From NCBI GenBank assembly GCA_020636215.1, contig JACJYG010000006.1, positions 1-64,000 on the forward strand: a stretch of 64,000 bases of DNA, given 5' to 3'. The DNA is from Lewinellaceae bacterium. GTDB taxonomy: Bacteria; Bacteroidota; Bacteroidia; Chitinophagales; Saprospiraceae. The notes under the pieces are model-generated. The model worked only from the letters and a program-made list of their open reading frames with translations. It did not search any database and had not been told where the DNA came from. The position numbers were made by a program, and so were the translations under genes. Below, piece after piece: positions 1 to 9,396 of this stretch (positions are counted from its first letter, which is position 1; each line of letters begins with the position of its first letter).

Positions 1-1
1 T

Positions 2-241
2 GCCACAAGAGGGGGGATCAAAGGGGGGCGTTCAACCCCGCTGTCCCGAACCGGGATTTTTCATATTATTTGGATTACCACGATTTTGATTGCTTCGATT
101 TGGGCATAGCAGCCCCTGCATTTCCCCCTCCTTCGGAGAGCCTGTCCCGGCTTTCGGCCGGGAGGGCCAGGGGGAGGCTGAAACCCCGCCAATCCCTCTC
201 CAAAGCCACAAGAGGGGGGATCAAAGGGGGGCGTTCAACCC
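2..241. repeat. Intergenic repeat element: 37-bp direct repeats flanking a hairpin
   Basis: An identical 37-bp sequence occurs at 2-38 and 205-241. Between the copies are a small hairpin (CCCGGC at 146-151 with GCCGGG at 157-162) and longer-range complementary C/G tracts (TCCCCCT at 123-129 with AGGGGGA at 169-175). It lies downstream of the minus-strand activase gene. No plausible coding frame was accepted here. It looks like a dispersed intergenic repeat, perhaps with a terminator or transcript-stabilising role; the function is inference. Confidence 0.7.
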
Positions 242-253
242 ACACTCAAGTAC

Positions 254-3200
254 TCACCGATAATAATCACTCGGCGAAAAAGATGCTGATATATCCATCT
301 CCTGGGGTACCTCCGCCTTCTTCGGCAGGCCAAAGGCCCTCTCCCGGTATTGCTTCAAAAAATAATCGATCGTCTCGATCCGCAGCTTAATGGAACCTTT
401 GGGCTTGTTCTCATCAATATCCCGGAAGCTGAAGAAGGGTGTCCCGGAACTTTCGATAATCTCCTCGATAACGGTGTAGGTGGGGGCGTCGTGGCCGCAT
501 TTGAAGTTGGACACTTCAATGGCGACCAGATTGGGATGCCGGGCCACAAACTTGGCCGCCCATACCTTGATGTTGGCGCTGGTGCTTAGTGATCGTTTCC
601 AGACATCGGAAATGTCCAGTGGATGTGTGATCCTTCCCGTGTGTAAGTCTTCACCGAAAACCTGATGCAAGGTAACTTCATCCATGGGCAAGATGTCCTG
701 CGCCAGGATCGGGTAACCCAGCTTTTGGAATTCGGTGAATAATTCATGGTTGATACCCGGGTCTTTGTGATAGGGCCTGCCCAAAAGGACAATGCCGATC
801 TTTTTATCCCGCTCCAGCATATCCAAAACTTCCCGGGCCTTTTGGCGCATGCCCGTTCGGTATTGTTCAAGCGCCTCGTACCCGGCCGCTATGGCGCGGG
901 CGTTTTCAGTCCGCGTCAGGCCCAGCATAGCTTGGAAGGTTTCGTACATCTGCTGCTCGAACAGGCGGGGTTCCGCCATATTGAGGAAGGGGTTCACGTA
1001 GGTGATGCCCAGGGAAGCAAAAATATCTTCTTCTTTGGTGAAGCTGGCTTTTACGGATTCGGCGCTTGGCGCCACCGAGGGGCAGACCCACGATCCGACC
1101 ATATTTGCCAGCCCGGAGTCCAGATCCCCGATCATGGGGAAGAACAGCATATTCAGGGCTTTCCTGGGGTGTTTGACGTACAAAAGATTATGCACATGGG
1201 CCAGCGTTACCTTGCTGGGGTAACAAGGGTCGATCGTTCCCCTTTTACCGCCTTCCTTAAAGAGTTTTTCACTGGTAAAATCCGAAAAAATAATATTGCC
1301 TTTGCGAATACCCAGGCTTTCAAAATAAGCAGTGAACAGGGGGGCGAGGGCGTACATCAACAGCACGCGGGGAATGCCGATCCGCAATTTTGGCCGGTCC
1401 GCAAAGGCTTTCTTTCGCGCCTGGCTATTCTGGTCCCGGATGGGTTCAGTGGCCTCTGGAGGCGCATAGCTTTTGAATAGCTCTTCCAGGCTGAGGTCTA
1501 CCAGGTTGGGGACAGCCCGAAGGGTTTCCTCAATCGCTTTGTCTATTTTTCGCATATCGCTGACCTGCTCCACCGCGCCTTTTTCGCAGGCATGGCCAAC
1601 GATGATGCGCCGGGCCGGGCTGCTTATTAAAGCCGTTTTTTGCCGGGGCTTTTCAATAGGTTTTGGGCCGGGGTCAAACAGGCCTTCCGGGAATTGAAAT
1701 TGTTCCGGCCAGGTGTTCCCATTTTCGCTAAAATGCCGCTCCGGATGTTGCCGGGCCGGGCCGATTTGGATATCGATAAAGGTGCGCAGGCATTTGTTTT
1801 TACAAAAAAGGCAACGGGTGCTTTCATCGGACAGCAGCTTGTATTCGATCGCTGCGGTGGCGTCTAGGCCAATGAAAGTGGAATATCTGTGGCCGTTTTC
1901 CCAGAGCCGGATGGCTTCCAGGCCTGCACCGATCGCGCCGCTTTCGCCGCAGTGCCGGTGCACCCTGATGTACGGTTTTTCGGATTTCCCTTCAAACCGG
2001 GATTCGATAAAATCGACCTGCGCCTTGACCGCCGCCAGGTTGTGCTGTGTGCCGCCCTGCAGAAGGAAGTTGACGCCCAGTTTGGCAAAATTGGGAGTTT
2101 GCGCCACGTAGAGCCAGATGTTTTTGGGCAGCACCGCCGCCAGCCCGGCCAGTATCTCCTCCGGCTTCCAGCCCAGCCGCTGGAAATTCACGATATCCGA
2201 TTGCAGAAAGACCGCGCATCCATAGCTAAACGTGGGCTTAAGCCGGGCCTTAAACGCCACGTCCGCATACTGTTCCACCGGTATGCCAAAGCTCTCGGCA
2301 GTGCCCTGCAGGAAATAGCCGTTGCCGGCAGAGCATTGGGTATTCAGTTCGAAGTCCTTGACCTGCCTATCCTTCAGCATCATAATTTTGATGTCCTGGC
2401 CGCCGATATCGCAGATCACGTCGACGTCTTGGTAATAGTGCAGGGCGGAATTGGTATGTGCTACGGTTTCCACAATGGCGCCGTCGGCGCACAATACTTC
2501 CTTCAACACATCTTTGGCATAACCCGTCGTCACCAGGCCGAGCACATTGAGCTGAGCCGAGGAGGCTTCTACCTGCTCTTTCAGTTTTTGCAAAACACCC
2601 TTGGTATCTTCGATCGGATTCCCACCCGACAGCCGGTATGCCTTGAGCAGCACCTCCTTCTCCGGGCTCAGCAGCACCGCTTTGGTAGAGGTAGACCCGG
2701 CATCCAGGCCGATGAAGCCATTTACTACCTGGCCCGTACGGAAGGTAGCGGGTACAAATGTTGGAGGCGAATACTTGCGGCGGAAGGCCTCCAGTTCTTC
2801 CTCGTTGTCGATCAAGCCCTTTTCGGCGCCAGCCCGGGCCCGTATTCGGCCCTCATGAATGTAATACTCCAGTTCTTTCCATCCAATATACCGTCCCTCG
2901 TCCTCTTCATTTTCCCAACCGAATACGACCGCACCGATCGCTGCGAAGAACAGGGCGTTGGGTGGTGTAATAATAAGGCTTCTGGGATCGCAGTTTTCAG
3001 GCAACGGGAAATGGCGTTCTTCCCACAGCAACGAAATATGATGCTGCCAGGCCTGTTTCATGCCTTTGATGTAGTTGTTGGGCCCACCCAGCAACAGGAC
3101 CAGCGGACGAAGGGTGTGGCCGCGGGTCAATACGGTGAGGTTTTGCAAAACGATGGCTTCAAACAGGCTGGCCATCAGTTCCGAGGTCGGGATCCCTTGT

Positions 3201-3763
3201 TTCTGGAGGCTGTTGATGTCCGTTTCGGCAAAAACGCCGCATTTGCCCGCTACATGGTGGAGTTTGACGCCATCGTATTGCTGTCGCCCCAACTCCTGGG
3301 GTGAAAGGCCAAGTTTAGCGTTGATCTTATCGATCACCGCACCGGTGCCGCCCGCGCATTTGTCATTCATGCTGGGGATCTTCACCTTCCGCCCGGTGCT
3401 CGGGTTTTCTTTAAAAATAATGATCTTGGAATCCTGCCCTCCCAGGTCGATGATGGACCCCACTTCGGGGTACAGTTTTTCTGCCGCCAAACACATAGCA
3501 GTTACTTCCTGGACAAAGCGGGCGCCCACCAGGCCCGATATGCTCATAGCGCCGCTGCCGGACATAAACAGCCGCATAGCTTCCTTGGGGACATCCGGAA
3601 ATTCCAATTCTATTCTTTGCAGGAAGGAGAGCACTTCCTCCGGCTGACGCGTCTCGTGCCGCCGGTAGTCCTGCCAGATGATATCCTTTGTTTCGGCGTC
3701 CATCACAACACCTTTTACGGTAGTGGAGCCGACATCGAGTCCGATATAGAGCTTAGGTTTCAT
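254..3763 (-). CDS. 2-hydroxyacyl-CoA dehydratase activase-like protein, two BcrAD/BadFG ATPase domains plus DUF2229-like region
   Basis: The product is about 1169 aa if it starts at the ATG ending at 3763, which gives MKPKLYIGLDVGSTT. An in-frame ATG at 3847 adds 28 unlike residues and is less likely. Two ASKHA ATPase domains are visible, about residues 5-285 and 349-625, each beginning with GLD(V/A)GSTxxK. Each carries a cysteine pair at the spacing known to hold the bridging 4Fe-4S cluster in activases such as HgdC: C136/C175 and C477/C516, both 39 residues apart. A third part (C651, C654, C658 and later Cys motifs) resembles DUF2229/COG3581. The family hydrolyses ATP to inject a low-potential electron into a partner Fe-S enzyme. 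The adjacent upstream minus-strand gene is the likely partner. The substrate is unknown, and no classical HgdA/HgdB dehydratase is seen here. Confidence 0.85.
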   Translation of the reverse strand: MKPKLYIGLDVGSTTVKGVVMDAETKDIIWQDYRRHETRQPEEVLSFLQRIELEFPDVPKEAMRLFMSGSGAMSISGLVGARFVQEVTAMCLAAEKLYPEVGSIIDLGGQDSKIIIFKENPSTGRKVKIPSMNDKCAGGTGAVIDKINAKLGLSPQELGRQQYDGVKLHHVAGKCGVFAETDINSLQKQGIPTSELMASLFEAIVLQNLTVLTRGHTLRPLVLLLGGPNNYIKGMKQAWQHHISLLWEERHFPLPENCDPRSLIITPPNALFFAAIGAVVFGWENEEDEGRYIGWKELEYYIHEGRIRARAGAEKGLIDNEEELEAFRRKYSPPTFVPATFRTGQVVNGFIGLDAGSTSTKAVLLSPEKEVLLKAYRLSGGNPIEDTKGVLQKLKEQVEASSAQLNVLGLVTTGYAKDVLKEVLCADGAIVETVAHTNSALHYYQDVDVICDIGGQDIKIMMLKDRQVKDFELNTQCSAGNGYFLQGTAESFGIPVEQYADVAFKARLKPTFSYGCAVFLQSDIVNFQRLGWKPEEILAGLAAVLPKNIWLYVAQTPNFAKLGVNFLLQGGTQHNLAAVKAQVDFIESRFEGKSEKPYIRVHRHCGESGAIGAGLEAIRLWENGHRYSTFIGLDATAAIEYKLLSDESTRCLFCKNKCLRTFIDIQIGPARQHPERHFSENGNTWPEQFQFPEGLFDPGPKPIEKPRQKTALISSPARRIIVGHACEKGAVEQVSDMRKIDKAIEETLRAVPNLVDLSLEELFKSYAPPEATEPIRDQNSQARKKAFADRPKLRIGIPRVLLMYALAPLFTAYFESLGIRKGNIIFSDFTSEKLFKEGGKRGTIDPCYPSKVTLAHVHNLLYVKHPRKALNMLFFPMIGDLDSGLANMVGSWVCPSVAPSAESVKASFTKEEDIFASLGITYVNPFLNMAEPRLFEQQMYETFQAMLGLTRTENARAIAAGYEALEQYRTGMRQKAREVLDMLERDKKIGIVLLGRPYHKDPGINHELFTEFQKLGYPILAQDILPMDEVTLHQVFGEDLHTGRITHPLDISDVWKRSLSTSANIKVWAAKFVARHPNLVAIEVSNFKCGHDAPTYTVIEEIIESSGTPFFSFRDIDENKPKGSIKLRIETIDYFLKQYRERAFGLPKKAEVPQEMDISASFSPSDYYR

Positions 3764-3880
3764 GGTATTAAGCAAGTTACTCTTATGTGCGTCGATTGTA
3801 GGGTGCTGGGGCCGGCCTTTGGAAATGGCTGAATGGTCATTCCTCATGGCAACTATTCAGTCATTTAGCCATCCAACCAT

Positions 3881-5578
3881 TCATTCTCGCCGGATCAACT
3901 CATCCACATGGTAAATAAAATTGGCTGCCAGGTTGACCACCCCTTTCCGTCGCGGCACGACGTACAATGGATTCTTCAGTTCGGGATGGCGGCCGACATA
4001 CGCTTTCATAACATCCAAACTGGAGGAAACGCACTTCAGGGCCTCCTGGTATTCCTTTTTGGCCTTCACCTGGGCATCGCTGAGGGACATCAGGACCCGG
4101 CTCTGCGCATTGGTTTCCCCTTCGCCGGCCGTTTCGATGGGCAGGAAGATGATCTCCTTATTCCGTTCCATGACTGCGGCCTGCACGGCGTCAGATTGGG
4201 TGCTGGGCATACATCCGAAGGGCTTCAGGCTCATAACCATGTGGCACAGCTCGTGTTGGTGGTAATAGATGTTCTTGGCGATCTCCATATACCCTTCCCC
4301 GCCTTCAATATTGATGTTGTAATATCGATGCGCCAGTTGTTGCAGCATGGGCTGGTAGAGCAGCATATGGTAGTTGCCGCCCAACGCTTTGAGCAGACGG
4401 CCGTATTCTCTGCGGAATATTTTATTGCCCAGCAAGAGGGTGAGGCGTTTTTTCTGATATTGCAGGAAATTGCGCAGGCGCCGGCGAAACTGCCACCAAT
4501 TGGGCGCATTGTCCCGGAGCAGCATCTTCCGGCGGTTAGCATGCCGGAGCATGCCCTTGCTGAACAAAAACTGAACCAGGGAAGCCACCGGTTCGGTCTG
4601 CACCACGGCGCCTTCCGATTCCAAAAAACGGAACATATCGAAATTCCCCGCCCCGACCGTCGTGATGGCCCAAAACTCCCCGGTGATCTTGACGTTGGCC
4701 TTGGATTTGAAGCGGTCTACCTCGATCTTTTCGAACAAGGGCCCAACTTCTTTTAGCGCCTCGGTATAATAGTTGCTTGTGATCTGATCCCAGAAACGAT
4801 ATACAAAGGTGAGCGCCTCGTTCAGGTGGAGCTTTTCAAAAAAGCTCTTCCACGGTTCGCGGATCTCTATCTTCTTTTTGTTTTTCAACTTGCCGTAGAG
4901 CAATTCCATGGCCCTTTGCAGCACTTCATCCGTTTTGCCGGGCGCCACTTCATAGGGCCGGGTGGCATATACCATTTCATTGAGTACGTCGGCGAGGTTC
5001 AGGGCATTGACTGTGGCCAGAAAGAATTCAGGGTCTACATCCAGTCCATTGCCTTTTACTTTTTGGTTCAAACCACCTTCATTTTGGAATACCAGCACCC
5101 GGAAGCCATCGAAACCACAATCCTTCAGGGCCATGCGGTACTCGGTTTCCAGCATACCGAAACGGCAGGGCGCGTTACATCCGATGGTAAAAAAGACATG
5201 CTGTTCTATAATGTCTTCCTTGCTCATGCCTGAGCGTTCCAGTTCCTTCAGATAGCGGATGAGGTTGCCCACCGTGAAATAGGCGGGGTTGCAATAGCCG
5301 TTGTTGCCGTATTCCCGCCCCAGATGGAAGGCTTCGAGGTTGGTCGGGGGCAGGGCTTTGGCCTTCAGCCCCAGGCCTTTGAGCGTCGCCTCAAAAAGAT
5401 AATCGTGCGTCGGCGACAGGCCGCCGACCAGGACGGTGGTGGTTTCCCGTTCTTCCCTCAGGAAGGGGCGTTCTTTGTGTATTCGGAAGTGCTGGACGCC
5501 TGGTTTGGTAAAAAAAAGCTGATCGGATTGGAGCGCTGGCGGGCTCATCAGGCTGTTTAGGATGTCCGTGTTATCCAT
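3881..5578 (-). CDS. Acyl-CoA dehydratase activase-related Cys-rich protein (HgdB/COG3580-like partner)
   Basis: This 565-aa protein is encoded 117 bp upstream of the activase gene on the same strand, so the two are probably co-transcribed. It shows conserved-looking cysteines at 96 (NNGYCNPAY), 134 and 138 (IGCNAPCRFG), 445 and 456 (FGCMPSTQSD). This layout matches proteins distantly related to 2-hydroxyglutaryl-CoA dehydratase subunits, often found fused or next to two-domain activases. It probably binds an Fe-S cluster and receives electrons from the neighbour. There is no signal peptide, so it should be cytoplasmic. The physiological substrate cannot be read from the sequence. Family placement is fairly sure; function is inference. 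Confidence 0.75.
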   Translation of the reverse strand: MDNTDILNSLMSPPALQSDQLFFTKPGVQHFRIHKERPFLREERETTTVLVGGLSPTHDYLFEATLKGLGLKAKALPPTNLEAFHLGREYGNNGYCNPAYFTVGNLIRYLKELERSGMSKEDIIEQHVFFTIGCNAPCRFGMLETEYRMALKDCGFDGFRVLVFQNEGGLNQKVKGNGLDVDPEFFLATVNALNLADVLNEMVYATRPYEVAPGKTDEVLQRAMELLYGKLKNKKKIEIREPWKSFFEKLHLNEALTFVYRFWDQITSNYYTEALKEVGPLFEKIEVDRFKSKANVKITGEFWAITTVGAGNFDMFRFLESEGAVVQTEPVASLVQFLFSKGMLRHANRRKMLLRDNAPNWWQFRRRLRNFLQYQKKRLTLLLGNKIFRREYGRLLKALGGNYHMLLYQPMLQQLAHRYYNINIEGGEGYMEIAKNIYYHQHELCHMVMSLKPFGCMPSTQSDAVQAAVMERNKEIIFLPIETAGEGETNAQSRVLMSLSDAQVKAKKEYQEALKCVSSSLDVMKAYVGRHPELKNPLYVVPRRKGVVNLAANFIYHVDELIRRE

Positions 5579-5895
5579 AAGTAGAAAGGTTTACTGCCTG
5601 GTAATCATCCTGATAGGTCAAGGGTGGAACGATTGGCATTCTTTACCCCGAGTGGAAGCAGCCTTCGTCCTGCGTCCGGAGTAATTCAACAAATTACCTA
5701 ATGATTGAAAAGGGGGCAATGATTATTGTCATAACGGATCGCGGATAGAGGTAGGCTAAAACAAAAACATTTCGTATTTTAAACACGTTCTTGATTCCCC
5801 GGCAAGCTGATTCAATCAAAACCAGCCCCTCCTCCCCCGACAACTGTCAGGATCAGCCGGGTAAAAAACCAGAAACCTTTTAACTTGTCACCACC
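5579..5895. other. Divergent intergenic region, 317 bp
   Basis: This spacer separates the minus-strand activase pair from the plus-strand CDF gene and must hold both promoters. I found no convincing TAnnTTTG -7 box in either direction and no ORF or hairpin worth calling. Confidence 0.5.
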
Positions 5896-6768
5896 ATGGC
5901 CGACCACCACCACGATCATTCCGGCAAAAACCTCCGCATCGCCTTCTTTCTCAACCTGGCCTTTACCATCCTGGAAGTCATCGGGGGACTGTGGACCAAC
6001 AGCGTGGCGATTCTCTCCGATGCGCTGCACGATTTGGGAGATAGCTTCGCCCTGGGGTTGTCGTGGTTGCTCGACCATAAATCGAAGGGAGGGCCTTCCG
6101 CCAATTACACCTTTGGCTACCGCCGCTTCTCCCTCCTGGGGGCGCTTATCAACAGCCTGGTTTTGATCGGGGGTTCTGTTTTTATTATTTATAAGGCTGT
6201 GGGCCGCATTCTTGAGCCGGAGCATTCCAATGCTCAGGGGATGTTGCTTTTTGCTATTCTGGGAGTAGTGGTTAACGGGTATGCAGCCTGGAAACTAAGC
6301 AAGGGAAAAAGCCTCAACGAACGCGTCGTCTCCTGGCATCTGATCGAGGATGTCCTTGGATGGGTGGCGGTGCTTATCGTCGCTATCGTTCTGATGTTCC
6401 GCAATATTCCCTATCTGGACCCTGCCCTTTCCCTGCTAATCACCATATATATATTGTATAATGTCGTTCGCCGCTTGCGCGATACCCTGCACCTCTTCCT
6501 GCAGGGCGTGCCCGAGGGAATCCCGGTGCCTGAGATCCGGCAGCGCATTCTGGCGGTGCCGAATGTACAGTCGATGCACCACACCCATGTCTGGTCGCTG
6601 GAAGGAGAACACCACGTCTTTTCTACCCACGTCTGCCTGCGCGATATCCAATCCTTCAGCCAGATACTGGAAGCCAAACAAAAGATCAAGGCTATCCTGA
6701 AAGATTACCCCTTCTCCCATTATACCATCGAGACGGAACTGGATGAGGAGAGTTGTGAGCTGGCATAG
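5896..6768 (+). CDS. Cation diffusion facilitator (CDF) family metal exporter
   Basis: The 290-aa protein starts MADHHHDHSGKN, a short His-rich metal-binding N terminus. About six membrane segments follow (roughly 14-34, 39-58, 80-100, 116-134, 150-168, 174-192) and then a cytoplasmic C-terminal domain. The metal-site motifs are H45-x3-D49 in TM2 and H148-x3-D152 in TM5, the His/Asp arrangement of Zn/Cd-type CzcD/ZitB exporters rather than the all-Asp YiiP type. It should expel Zn2+ or a similar divalent ion using the proton gradient. It appears monocistronic. Confidence 0.92.
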   Translation: MADHHHDHSGKNLRIAFFLNLAFTILEVIGGLWTNSVAILSDALHDLGDSFALGLSWLLDHKSKGGPSANYTFGYRRFSLLGALINSLVLIGGSVFIIYKAVGRILEPEHSNAQGMLLFAILGVVVNGYAAWKLSKGKSLNERVVSWHLIEDVLGWVAVLIVAIVLMFRNIPYLDPALSLLITIYILYNVVRRLRDTLHLFLQGVPEGIPVPEIRQRILAVPNVQSMHHTHVWSLEGEHHVFSTHVCLRDIQSFSQILEAKQKIKAILKDYPFSHYTIETELDEESCELA

Positions 6769-6897
6769 GAGAGGGGCGGCAGGGCTAAGGCAGTTAAGCT
6801 TTTTTTACTTCGAAAGCGGAACGGGGAAGGATTGCCCTTGAAAAATGGCTATATTGTTGGTCAGGGCTTTGCATACAAAATCACCAATGGACATACC

Positions 6898-7593
6898 ATG
6901 AAACTGTTTTTTATTACCACAATCCTTTGCCTTATGGCCTGTGAGCCTAAATCCACCAGCCAGTACGAAGTCAATAAAATACCGGTGGGAACCCTGGAAA
7001 TTACCGGGCGCGGTGACAGTCCTGCCTGGGAAAGTGCGGCTGTTCTTACGGATTTCATTTACCCCTGGCGGGAAGACAGCCCGCCGCCCACCGCCTTTCG
7101 CGCACTTTGGGATGGGGAATATTTCTACTTCCTTTATCGCGCTACCGACCCGTTGATCATAACCCCGCAAGGGGGCGAGCCGGAAAAGGATGTGCTGGGC
7201 TCCGACCGGGTGGAGATATTCTTCAAGGCCAATGATAAAATGGATCCCTATTATACTCTCGAACTCGACGCCCTGGGCCGTATCTTCGACGCGGAGTGCC
7301 GATTCTACCGGCAGGTGGACCCCGCCTGGGCCTGGCCCGAAGGACAGCTCCAACTGCACGCTAGCCAGGATGAAAAAGGCTATACCGTGGAAGGCGCCAT
7401 CAGCATCGGGTCCTTGAAGCAATTGGGCATGCTCCAGGGCAACCGCCTGCTGGCCGGCCTCTATCGCGGCGAATACCTGCCCAAAGCCGACGGAACCACC
7501 GAAACCCGATGGATCAGTTGGATCCGCCCGGACTCTGAAAAACCGGATTTCCATATTCCCTCCTCCTTCGGGGCATTGATATTGCAGGAGTAA
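6898..7593 (+). CDS. CBM9-like (carbohydrate-binding family 9) lipoprotein
   Basis: The 231-aa product starts at the ATG at 6898 (MKLFFITTILCLMACEP), chosen because it gives a lipoprotein signal peptide with lipobox LMAC. An upstream in-frame start at 6832 would bury it. The mature part matches family-9 carbohydrate-binding proteins: an opening domain with TAFRALWDGEYFYFLYRATD, then SDRVEIFFK and a YTLELDALGRIFD segment. Such proteins sit on the outer membrane or face the periplasm and are thought to bind sugars; no catalytic residues are evident. No linked glycan-use genes are nearby, so the ligand is unknown. Confidence 0.8.
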   Translation: MKLFFITTILCLMACEPKSTSQYEVNKIPVGTLEITGRGDSPAWESAAVLTDFIYPWREDSPPPTAFRALWDGEYFYFLYRATDPLIITPQGGEPEKDVLGSDRVEIFFKANDKMDPYYTLELDALGRIFDAECRFYRQVDPAWAWPEGQLQLHASQDEKGYTVEGAISIGSLKQLGMLQGNRLLAGLYRGEYLPKADGTTETRWISWIRPDSEKPDFHIPSSFGALILQE

Positions 7594-7655
7594 CCCGTTA
7601 GAGAGGCCGGGGCAGTTCAATGCTTGCCCGGCTGTTACGGGTTCAAGGTTGTTCT

Positions 7656-7736
7656 AAAACCCTGAAACCCCTCAAACCTGAAACCCTCAAACCTGTAACC
7701 TGTAACCTGTAACCTGTAACCCTCAAACCCGCAACC
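7656..7736. repeat. Short tandem/interspersed repeat upstream of SDR gene
   Basis: An A/C-rich stretch of degenerate 7-9-base units (AAACCCT, CAAACCTG), containing four near-perfect AACCTGT heptamers, ends three bases before the start codon at 7740. It is one of several gene-proximal arrays with different units in this window. It lies inside what should be the 5' untranslated or promoter region. Confidence 0.85.
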
Positions 7737-7739
7737 ACC

Positions 7740-8501
7740 ATGCAACTCCCCGCCAAAACTTTCATCATCACCGGCGCTACCAGCGGCATGGGGCGCGGCA
7801 TTGCCGAGCGCTTCGCCCGGGAAGGCGCCAGCCTCGTGCTGAGCGGCCGCAACGAAGAACGGGGCAGGGAAGTGGCGGCCCATATCCAGGAGCAGGGAGG
7901 CAAAGCTACTTTCCTGCCCGGCGATATCAGCTTGCCAGAAACCAACCACCAGCTGGTGGAAAGCGCCCTCGAAAATTTCGGCCGCCTTGACGGCATCGTC
8001 ACCAACGCCGGCCACCTGGGCCTGGGGGCGGTAACCGACATACAGCCGGACGAATGGCATTACACCTTCGCTGCCAATTTGCACGCCGTTTATTACCTCA
8101 GCCATTATTCCATTCCTGTAATGCAAGAGCAAGGCAAGGGAGTGATTATCGCAACCGCCTCTATTGCTGCATATAAGTCTTTCCCCAACCACCCGGCCTA
8201 TTGCGCCGCCAAGGCGGGCCTGGTAGCTTTGGTCCGGCAGATGGCCCTCGACTACGGCCCGGCGATCCGAATTAACGCCATCTGCCCCGGCCCGGTGGAT
8301 ACCCCCTTGATCTGGGACTCCGCCCGCGCTTTCCCCGACCCGCAGAAAGCAGTGGAGAATGCCGCTCAAACTACCGCCCTGAAACGCCTGGGCGCCCCGC
8401 AGGATATTGCCGCCCTGGCCCTTTTCCTCGCCTCCGAAGAATCAAGTTGGATAACCGGTACGGCTATTACAATTGATGGCGGGGTGATGGCAACTCGATA
8501 G
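7740..8501 (+). CDS. Short-chain dehydrogenase/reductase (SDR) family oxidoreductase
   Basis: The 253-aa classical SDR has the Rossmann glycine motif TGATSGMGRG (11-20), the NAG motif (89-91), catalytic S141, Y154 and K158 in SIAAYKSFPNHPAYCAAK, and the C-terminal ITGTAITIDGG typical of FabG/glucose-dehydrogenase-like members. It catalyses NAD(P)(H)-dependent oxidoreduction of an alcohol or ketone. The substrate cannot be assigned: neighbours (a sugar-binding lipoprotein before it, an acyl-ACP thioesterase after it on the other strand) do not settle between sugar and fatty-acid roles. Arg at 19 and 37, near the cofactor site, would suit NADPH, but this is weak. Confidence 0.9.
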   Translation: MQLPAKTFIITGATSGMGRGIAERFAREGASLVLSGRNEERGREVAAHIQEQGGKATFLPGDISLPETNHQLVESALENFGRLDGIVTNAGHLGLGAVTDIQPDEWHYTFAANLHAVYYLSHYSIPVMQEQGKGVIIATASIAAYKSFPNHPAYCAAKAGLVALVRQMALDYGPAIRINAICPGPVDTPLIWDSARAFPDPQKAVENAAQTTALKRLGAPQDIAALALFLASEESSWITGTAITIDGGVMATR

Positions 8502-8640
8502 GGCAGCACAATTTCTGGCATGGCACAGGCATTGATTGCAAAAAATCGAAATATCTCTTGTGGAGTCCTTTCCTGGCGCCCTGCTCCCGGATTCCCCTAA
8601 CAATATAGCCATTCAGCCATCAGCCATTTATCGCCCCCCT

Positions 8641-9396
8641 TCATTCCCAGGCCGTCTTTGCCACAGCGAGTTCTTTGCCGTCGCTTTGGCGCAGCAGGCG
8701 GTGCAGGAAGGCGCCGTCGTCGAGAGGTTGAACCTGGGCCAGTACTATGTCCTGCAATTGGCTTTCCGCCCGATAAGAAATATCCAGTTGAAGTAATTGG
8801 CAACTATTAAGGACATCAATGGGCATTGGCTCCAGCATCCACTTAATATATAAGGTGTTGTTGAGGTGCTCGTTAAAGTCGAGGTCGTGCCAGTTCACTT
8901 CAAACTGTTTGCTGAAGGTGGCTGTGCCGAAAGGAGTGAGTTTCCCTCCCGGGCGGGGCAAGCAATCTTCCGTTAGAGGTATTTGATTATGGTATTCCAG
9001 GATAAAGGCCGGGATCGGCGCCAGCCGGCGGCTATGCATATCCATCAATATCCAGGTGGAGGAAGACGCTGCCAGGAGTTGGCCGGAATCGTCGAATACC
9101 TTGTAGTCGCGGTAAGTGAAAAGCCGTTCAAAGCCGGAAGGGTAGGTGGCGATCAGAATGCGTTCACCCAGCACCGGCATCCGCACCACACTAATCTGCT
9201 TGCGCATGAGCACCCACGAGATATGCTGGGGCTCCAGGTCCCACACCGACAAACCTAAGCGGATCACATTTTGCATGGCCGCTTCTTGCATTAAACGGGC
9301 AAGGGCGGGAACGGTCATCCGTTTTCGGCTGTCTATTTCATAAGTACGAACTTCATAATGTCGCTTATATCCAATTTCTGGGATGCGTATGGGCAT
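8641..9396 (-). CDS. Acyl-ACP thioesterase (FatA/FatB-like, double hotdog)
   Basis: The 251-aa protein has two hotdog-fold halves. The N half begins RHYEVRTYEIDSRKRMTVPA with LARLMQEAA, the pattern of acyl-acyl-carrier-protein thioesterases. The C half carries NWHDLDFNEHLNN, where plant FAT enzymes keep the catalytic Asp/Asn/His region. It hydrolyses acyl-ACP to release free fatty acid in the cytoplasm. Length matches bacterial members of about 240-250 aa. It converges with the SDR gene, with a 139-bp gap holding no clear feature. It is likely transcribed alone from the 9397-9470 side. Confidence 0.88.
   Translation of the reverse strand: MPIRIPEIGYKRHYEVRTYEIDSRKRMTVPALARLMQEAAMQNVIRLGLSVWDLEPQHISWVLMRKQISVVRMPVLGERILIATYPSGFERLFTYRDYKVFDDSGQLLAASSSTWILMDMHSRRLAPIPAFILEYHNQIPLTEDCLPRPGGKLTPFGTATFSKQFEVNWHDLDFNEHLNNTLYIKWMLEPMPIDVLNSCQLLQLDISYRAESQLQDIVLAQVQPLDDGAFLHRLLRQSDGKELAVAKTAWE

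Noticed and set aside
1889..3304. 471-codon plus-strand open frame
   Set aside because: It is antisense to the activase gene, whose domains and cysteine motifs are clear; this frame shows no family motif.
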